Position numbers and translations under genes: made by a program. A stretch of DNA of 64,000 nucleotides from Agromyces sp. Root81. Lineage in GTDB: Bacteria; Actinomycetota; Actinomycetes; Actinomycetales; Microbacteriaceae. Of this stretch, positions 60,795 through 64,000 are shown piece by piece. The stretch spans positions 1,539,261 through 1,603,260 of the forward strand of contig NZ_LMIR01000002.1 in assembly GCF_001429165.1 (NCBI RefSeq). Direction: 5' to 3'. Positions within the stretch are counted from its first letter, which is position 1, and the number at the start of each line of letters is the position of its first letter. The notes beneath the pieces were generated by a model. That model made no database searches and had not been told where the DNA came from. It saw nothing but the letters and a program-made list of their open reading frames with translations.

Positions 60795-61487
60795 TCAGCC
60801 GAGGAGGAGGGTCCGCAGCTGGTCGGCCGAGTGCACGACCGCCATGGCGTCCGCCGCCTCGGCGGGGGAGCCGTAGCCCCACTCGACGAGGATCGTCGGC
60901 ACGCCGTTCGCGAGCGCGCCGAGCGTATCGTAGCCGCGGTCGCCGACCATCACCGAGTGCTCGGTGCTGATGCCGAGCGCGTTCAAGCGGCGCAGGGCCT
61001 CGGCCACGACATCGGCCTTGGTGCTGCGCTCCTCGTCGTCGCTCGCGCCCGCGATGACGGTGAAGTACTGGCTGAGGCCCTGGTGGTCGAGCACCTTGCG
61101 GGCCATCGACTCGGGCTTGGACGTCGCGAGAGCCACGGGGATGCCTGCGGTGTGCAGGCGCTCGAGCACTCCGGCGACGCCCGGGAAGACGGGGGAGCGC
61201 AGCACGTGCTCGCCGTAGTGATCGCGGTAGATGTTGAGCGCCTCCCACGCCTCGGCGTCGTCGAAGCCGGCGCTCAGGCGGAGGCTGTCGAGCAGGGGCG
61301 GGCCCACGTAGGCGCGCAGCACCTCGTCGCTCGGCACGGGCAGGCCGAGTTCGGTGAACATGTGCGCGAGCGAGGCGGTGATGTCGGACGCCGAGTCGAC
61401 GATCGTGCCGTCGAGGTCGAACAGTACGGCCGACCAGGTGCGGGTCGTGGTGGCCGTCGTCGCGGTCGTCAGAGTCTCGGAGGTCAT
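60795..61487 (-). CDS. HAD-family phosphatase (phosphoglycolate phosphatase-like)
   Basis: A 230-residue HAD hydrolase. Motif I is LFDLDGTIVDS with the nucleophile Asp; motif II is ALATSKPE; motif III Lys is in STKADVVAEAL; motif IV is MVGDRGYDTLGA. The cap domain is of the PGP/Gph type (helical). The substrate could be phosphoglycolate or a pyridoxal-like phosphate. A Thr-rich head (TTATTATTTRT) precedes the core. It lies 84 bases after nucS on the same strand. Confidence 0.88.
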   Translation of the reverse strand: MTSETLTTATTATTTRTWSAVLFDLDGTIVDSASDITASLAHMFTELGLPVPSDEVLRAYVGPPLLDSLRLSAGFDDAEAWEALNIYRDHYGEHVLRSPVFPGVAGVLERLHTAGIPVALATSKPESMARKVLDHQGLSQYFTVIAGASDDEERSTKADVVAEALRRLNALGISTEHSVMVGDRGYDTLGALANGVPTILVEWGYGSPAEAADAMAVVHSADQLRTLLLG

Positions 61488-61571
61488 CGTGTCATCCTAG
61501 GCCGACAATATCCGAGTCCTGCTCAATTTCGCGTGAAGTCGAGGGAAAGCGGCCGTGAACAGGGATTCCAC

Positions 61572-62267
61572 TCAGAAGAGGCGGGAGTGCCCGTCGTCGA
61601 CGCCGCGCATCGCGTCGTAGTCGAGTACGAGGCAGCGGATGCCCCGGTCCTCCGCGAGGGTGCGGGCCTGGGGCTTGATCTCCTGCGCCGCGAAGACGCC
61701 GGTCACGGGCGCGAGGTGCGGGTCGCGGTTCATGAGCTCGAGGTAGCGGGTCAGCTGCTCGACGCCGTCGATGTCGCCGCGGCGCTTGAGCTCGACGGCG
61801 ACCGAGGCGCCCGAGGCATCCGTCGCCAGGATGTCGACCGGGCCGATCGCCGTCATGTACTCGCGGCGCACGAGCCGGTGGCCGTCGCCGAGGAGCTCGA
61901 TCTGCTCGGCGAGCAGCTTCTGCAGGTGCGCCTCCACGCCGTCCTTCTGCAGGCCGGGGTCGATGCCGAGCTCGTGGGACGAGTCGTGCAGCACCTCGTG
62001 GATCGAGACGATGAGCTGGTCGGCGGTCTTCTGGTGCACGACCTTCCAGAGCTCGACGATGCCCGCGGCGCGCTGGTCGTCGTCGGGCTCGAGCGTCGTG
62101 AGGGTGCACGGCGGGCTCATCCAGTTGAGCGGCTTGTAGCTGCCGCCGTCGGAGTGCACGAGGAGGCTTCCGTCGCCCTTCACCATCAGCAGGCGGGTGG
62201 CGAGCGGGAGATGAGCCGCGAGGCGTCCGGCGTAGTCGACGGAGCAGCGGGCGATGACGAGACGCAC
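61572..62267 (-). CDS. nucS: Endonuclease NucS (EndoMS)
   Basis: A 231-residue NucS/EndoMS. The N-terminal beta-sandwich ([36 protein letters not shown]) is followed by a RecB-like nuclease domain with catalytic DILATD and [12 protein letters not shown]. The C-terminal DDGHSRLF ends with the RLF clamp-binding tail typical of actinobacterial NucS. NucS replaces MutS/MutL for mismatch repair in these bacteria. The start is GTG with a weak leader. Strong phylogenetic marker. Confidence 0.95.
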   Translation of the reverse strand: MRLVIARCSVDYAGRLAAHLPLATRLLMVKGDGSLLVHSDGGSYKPLNWMSPPCTLTTLEPDDDQRAAGIVELWKVVHQKTADQLIVSIHEVLHDSSHELGIDPGLQKDGVEAHLQKLLAEQIELLGDGHRLVRREYMTAIGPVDILATDASGASVAVELKRRGDIDGVEQLTRYLELMNRDPHLAPVTGVFAAQEIKPQARTLAEDRGIRCLVLDYDAMRGVDDGHSRLF

Positions 62268-62315
62268 CTGTCGAGTGTACGGCGACCGACGGTGTTCGAC
62301 GGTCTGGCGCGGGCG

Positions 62316-63617
62316 TCAGGCCTCGGCGGTGGGGCCGTCGGATTCGCCGCCCGTGGCACCGGGCATGCGCGAGCGCTCGCGGGCCGCGGGAGCCGCGAGC
62401 CCGGCCATGACCATGAGCACCAGGATCACGAGCAGGGCGTTCAGCAGCCCGAACTGCTCGCCGAGGAAGCCGATGAACGGCGGGCCGACGAGGAAGGCGC
62501 AGTAGCCGATGATCGCCACGGCGCTCACACGGGCGGCGGCCTGGGCGCGGTCGGGCACGTCGGCTGCTGCGGACATGCCGACCGGGAAGCCCATCGACGC
62601 GCCGATGCCCCACAGGATCGTGCCGATGACGATCACCCACACCTCGGTGCCGAAGATGAAGAGGCTGAGTCCCGCCACGCCGGTCGCCGCGAGCACGCGG
62701 AGCGTCGTGACGCGGCCGAACCGGTCGACGAGCGGTCCGCCGAGTACACGTGCCGTCGTCATCGACACGGCGAAGACCGTGAAGATCGCGGCACCCACGG
62801 CGGGGTCGAAGCCGTGGCCGTCGACCGCCGCGAGTGTGAGCCAGTCGTTCGCCGATCCCTCGGCGAACGACATGCCGAGCATGATGACGCCGATGAGGAG
62901 CAGTCGCACGTCGCCCCAGACCTTGAGGCCGTCGAGGAATCGCTCCGTCCACGGGCGTGCGGATGCGGCATCCGCACGCTCATCGGCGACAGCCGGGTCG
63001 CCGAGCTCGCTGCGCTTGGGCACGAACCGCACCGACACGATCGCGCCGATCGCGACGACGGCGGCGATCGTGGAGAGGTGCGCGACGACCGGGATCGCGA
63101 GTGCGGCCGCTGCGGCCGCCAGGCCCGCGCCCGCGACCGTGCCGAACGAGAAGAACGCGTGCATGAGCGGCATCACGGTCCTGGCGAGCTCGCGCTCGGC
63201 CTCTGCGCCCTCGACGTTCATCATGACGTCGACCGCGCCGTTGCCGAAACCGGCGAACGCGAGCCCGATCACGATGAGCGGGATGGACGGCAGCAGTGAG
63301 CCGCCGACACCGATGAACACGAGCCCGAGCGAGACGGCGATGAGTGAGCCCGCCATGCCGACGCGTGCACCGAAGCGGGCCATGAGCGGGGGAGCGGCGA
63401 TGAGGCCGAGGACCGCGGCGATGGACCCCGCGAGGATGACGAGGCCGACGCCCTGGGTGCTGAGCCCGGTCTCGTCGCGCACTTCGGGGAGGCGGGCGAC
63501 CCAGCTCGCGAGGCTGAGCCCCGAGAGGAAGAAGATCGCGAAGACGGCGTTGCGCCAGGCGAGGAGTTCGCGGCGTGCGCGGTTCGTGGTGGAGGTCGCG
63601 CGGAGGTGGTCGGTCAT
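62316..63617 (-). CDS. MFS transporter (FucP/YfcJ-like)
   Basis: A 433-residue, 12-helix major facilitator. It opens with RNAVFAIFFLSGLSLASWVARLP and has the loop PPLMARFGARVGMAGSL between helices 2 and 3, and GGPLVDRFGRVTTLRVL in the second half. The pattern resembles the FucP/NanT-like and YbjJ-type permeases. The cargo is unknown. The ATG at 63617 has a weak leader. A 16-bp perfect palindrome lies about 97-112 bases upstream and probably controls it. Confidence 0.85.
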   Translation of the reverse strand: MTDHLRATSTTNRARRELLAWRNAVFAIFFLSGLSLASWVARLPEVRDETGLSTQGVGLVILAGSIAAVLGLIAAPPLMARFGARVGMAGSLIAVSLGLVFIGVGGSLLPSIPLIVIGLAFAGFGNGAVDVMMNVEGAEAERELARTVMPLMHAFFSFGTVAGAGLAAAAAALAIPVVAHLSTIAAVVAIGAIVSVRFVPKRSELGDPAVADERADAASARPWTERFLDGLKVWGDVRLLLIGVIMLGMSFAEGSANDWLTLAAVDGHGFDPAVGAAIFTVFAVSMTTARVLGGPLVDRFGRVTTLRVLAATGVAGLSLFIFGTEVWVIVIGTILWGIGASMGFPVGMSAAADVPDRAQAAARVSAVAIIGYCAFLVGPPFIGFLGEQFGLLNALLVILVLMVMAGLAAPAARERSRMPGATGGESDGPTAEA

Positions 63618-63628
63618 CGTTCGGCTTC

Positions 63629-63690
63629 TGTCGTCGTGTCGTTCTGTCGTCGTGTCGGTGTCGGTGTCGTGTCGGTGTCGTCGAGTCGGT
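63629..63690. repeat. GTGTCG/TGTCGTC short tandem repeats
   Basis: A run of TGTCG, TGTCGTC and GGTGTCG units, about 60 bases, fills the leader of the MFS gene. It is low-complexity DNA between the start codon and the palindrome. Confidence 0.75.
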
Positions 63691-63713
63691 CTCGCCGGGC
63701 CGCTCGAGCGGCG

Positions 63714-63729
63714 ATCGAATCGATTCGAT
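63714..63729. promoter_or_regulatory. 16-bp perfect palindrome, likely operator of the MFS gene
   Basis: ATCGAATCGATTCGAT reads the same on both strands. It is the type of site bound by LacI- or TetR-family dimers. It lies upstream of the divergent-free MFS gene and after the end of the exported protein gene; no regulator gene is present in the window. Confidence 0.6.
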
Positions 63730-63835
63730 TCGGTGATCAGTGAACGATATCCGTCGCGAGGTCGAACCGCAACCGGCACGGCGACGGCCGTGCGGTCCGG
63801 GAACCCCCGAGCCGCACGGCCGCCCTGTCGCAGGA

Positions 63836-64000
63836 TCAGTAGCTGGCGGTGACCGTCACCCCCGCGAAGTCCTCGACCCCGGTCAGGCCGACGTAGTTCC
63901 ACCCGGCTGCGGGCCAGGCCACCACGACGCTCTCCTCGTTGCTGCCGGGGGTCGTCGAGCGCGCGACGTGCGCGTTCGCGTCGGCCCAGCCGTAGCAGTC
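63836..64000 (-). CDS. C-terminal part of an exported protein (5' truncated by window end)
   Basis: 54 residues in an open frame that runs off the right edge and stops at a TGA. The pattern is a Ser/Thr/Gly-rich beta strand domain (ARSTTPGSNEESVVVAWP, AGWNYVGLTGVEDFAG, VTVTASY) as found in C-terminal domains of secreted or wall proteins. No function can be assigned. Confidence 0.65.
   Translation of the reverse strand, partial: DCYGWADANAHVARSTTPGSNEESVVVAWPAAGWNYVGLTGVEDFAGVTVTASY

Noticed and set aside
1..64000. CRISPR arrays, tRNA or rRNA genes, transposases, integrases and replication origins
   Set aside because: No regularly spaced direct repeats of CRISPR type, no recognisable RNA genes and no mobile-element proteins were found on reading both strands.

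Overview
The window is a very GC-rich actinobacterial chromosome segment. Codon use, frequent GTG starts, the NucS mismatch-repair endonuclease, a DtxR/IdeR-type iron box in front of efeUOB and many actinobacterial families point to Microbacteriaceae (an Agromyces-like organism is my inference, not a measurement). No rRNA, tRNA, CRISPR array, transposase or phage gene is visible. It reads as ordinary chromosome with several accessory islands.

Layout. 1-8.0 kb: the end of an SMP-30-like lactonase, a giant polytopic membrane protein, and a TetR-controlled operon of a degenerate ABC ATPase, a YhgE/Pip-type membrane protein and its TetR regulator. 8-18.3 kb: small envelope proteins, a STAND ATPase-TPR regulator, an SMR exporter, a secreted protein with an internal minisatellite, a Sap/GAP family membrane protein divergent from a two-component system across a perfect 9-11-9 inverted repeat, a DRGH nuclease and an AI-2E-type permease. 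18.4-28.7 kb: flavin hydroxylase, EamA exporter, 3-hydroxyisobutyrate dehydrogenase-like enzyme, an OhrR-like regulator divergent from a zinc-ribbon peptide across a 14-bp palindrome, cupin, methyltransferase, a GIY-YIG-like protein whose 5' end is tandemly duplicated, an MFS permease, and an arsR/ArsO-like divergent pair. 28.7-40.7 kb: a BBE-like flavoenzyme, RibD-type reductase, oligopeptidase B, the efeUOB iron-uptake operon, a lipoprotein/membrane pair, and a MocR regulator divergent from a flavin-binding oxidase-fold protein. 40.5-49 kb: small proteins, a LAL regulator, a ThrE-type exporter with an extracytoplasmic extension, a decayed GNAT gene, a PfkB kinase, TetR and DUF389 proteins.

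49.0-57.5 kb is the most striking part. One promoter and a leader that folds as an intrinsic terminator precede seven tightly packed genes: MFS permease, FGGY kinase, GlpD-like dehydrogenase, an alkyl-DHAP-synthase-like FAD enzyme, a GlpP-type antiterminator, a small ABM monooxygenase-fold protein and a zinc alcohol dehydrogenase. The kinase has lost the glutamate that glycerol kinases use to hold glycerol (QRATT instead of QRETT). The set therefore looks like a catabolic route for a substituted glycerol or polyol, perhaps a glycerol ether, controlled by antitermination. It ends at a strong bidirectional terminator.

57.5-64 kb: a secreted M6 metalloprotease, a HAD phosphatase, NucS, an MFS permease preceded by a 16-bp perfect palindrome, and the C-terminus of an exported protein running off the end.
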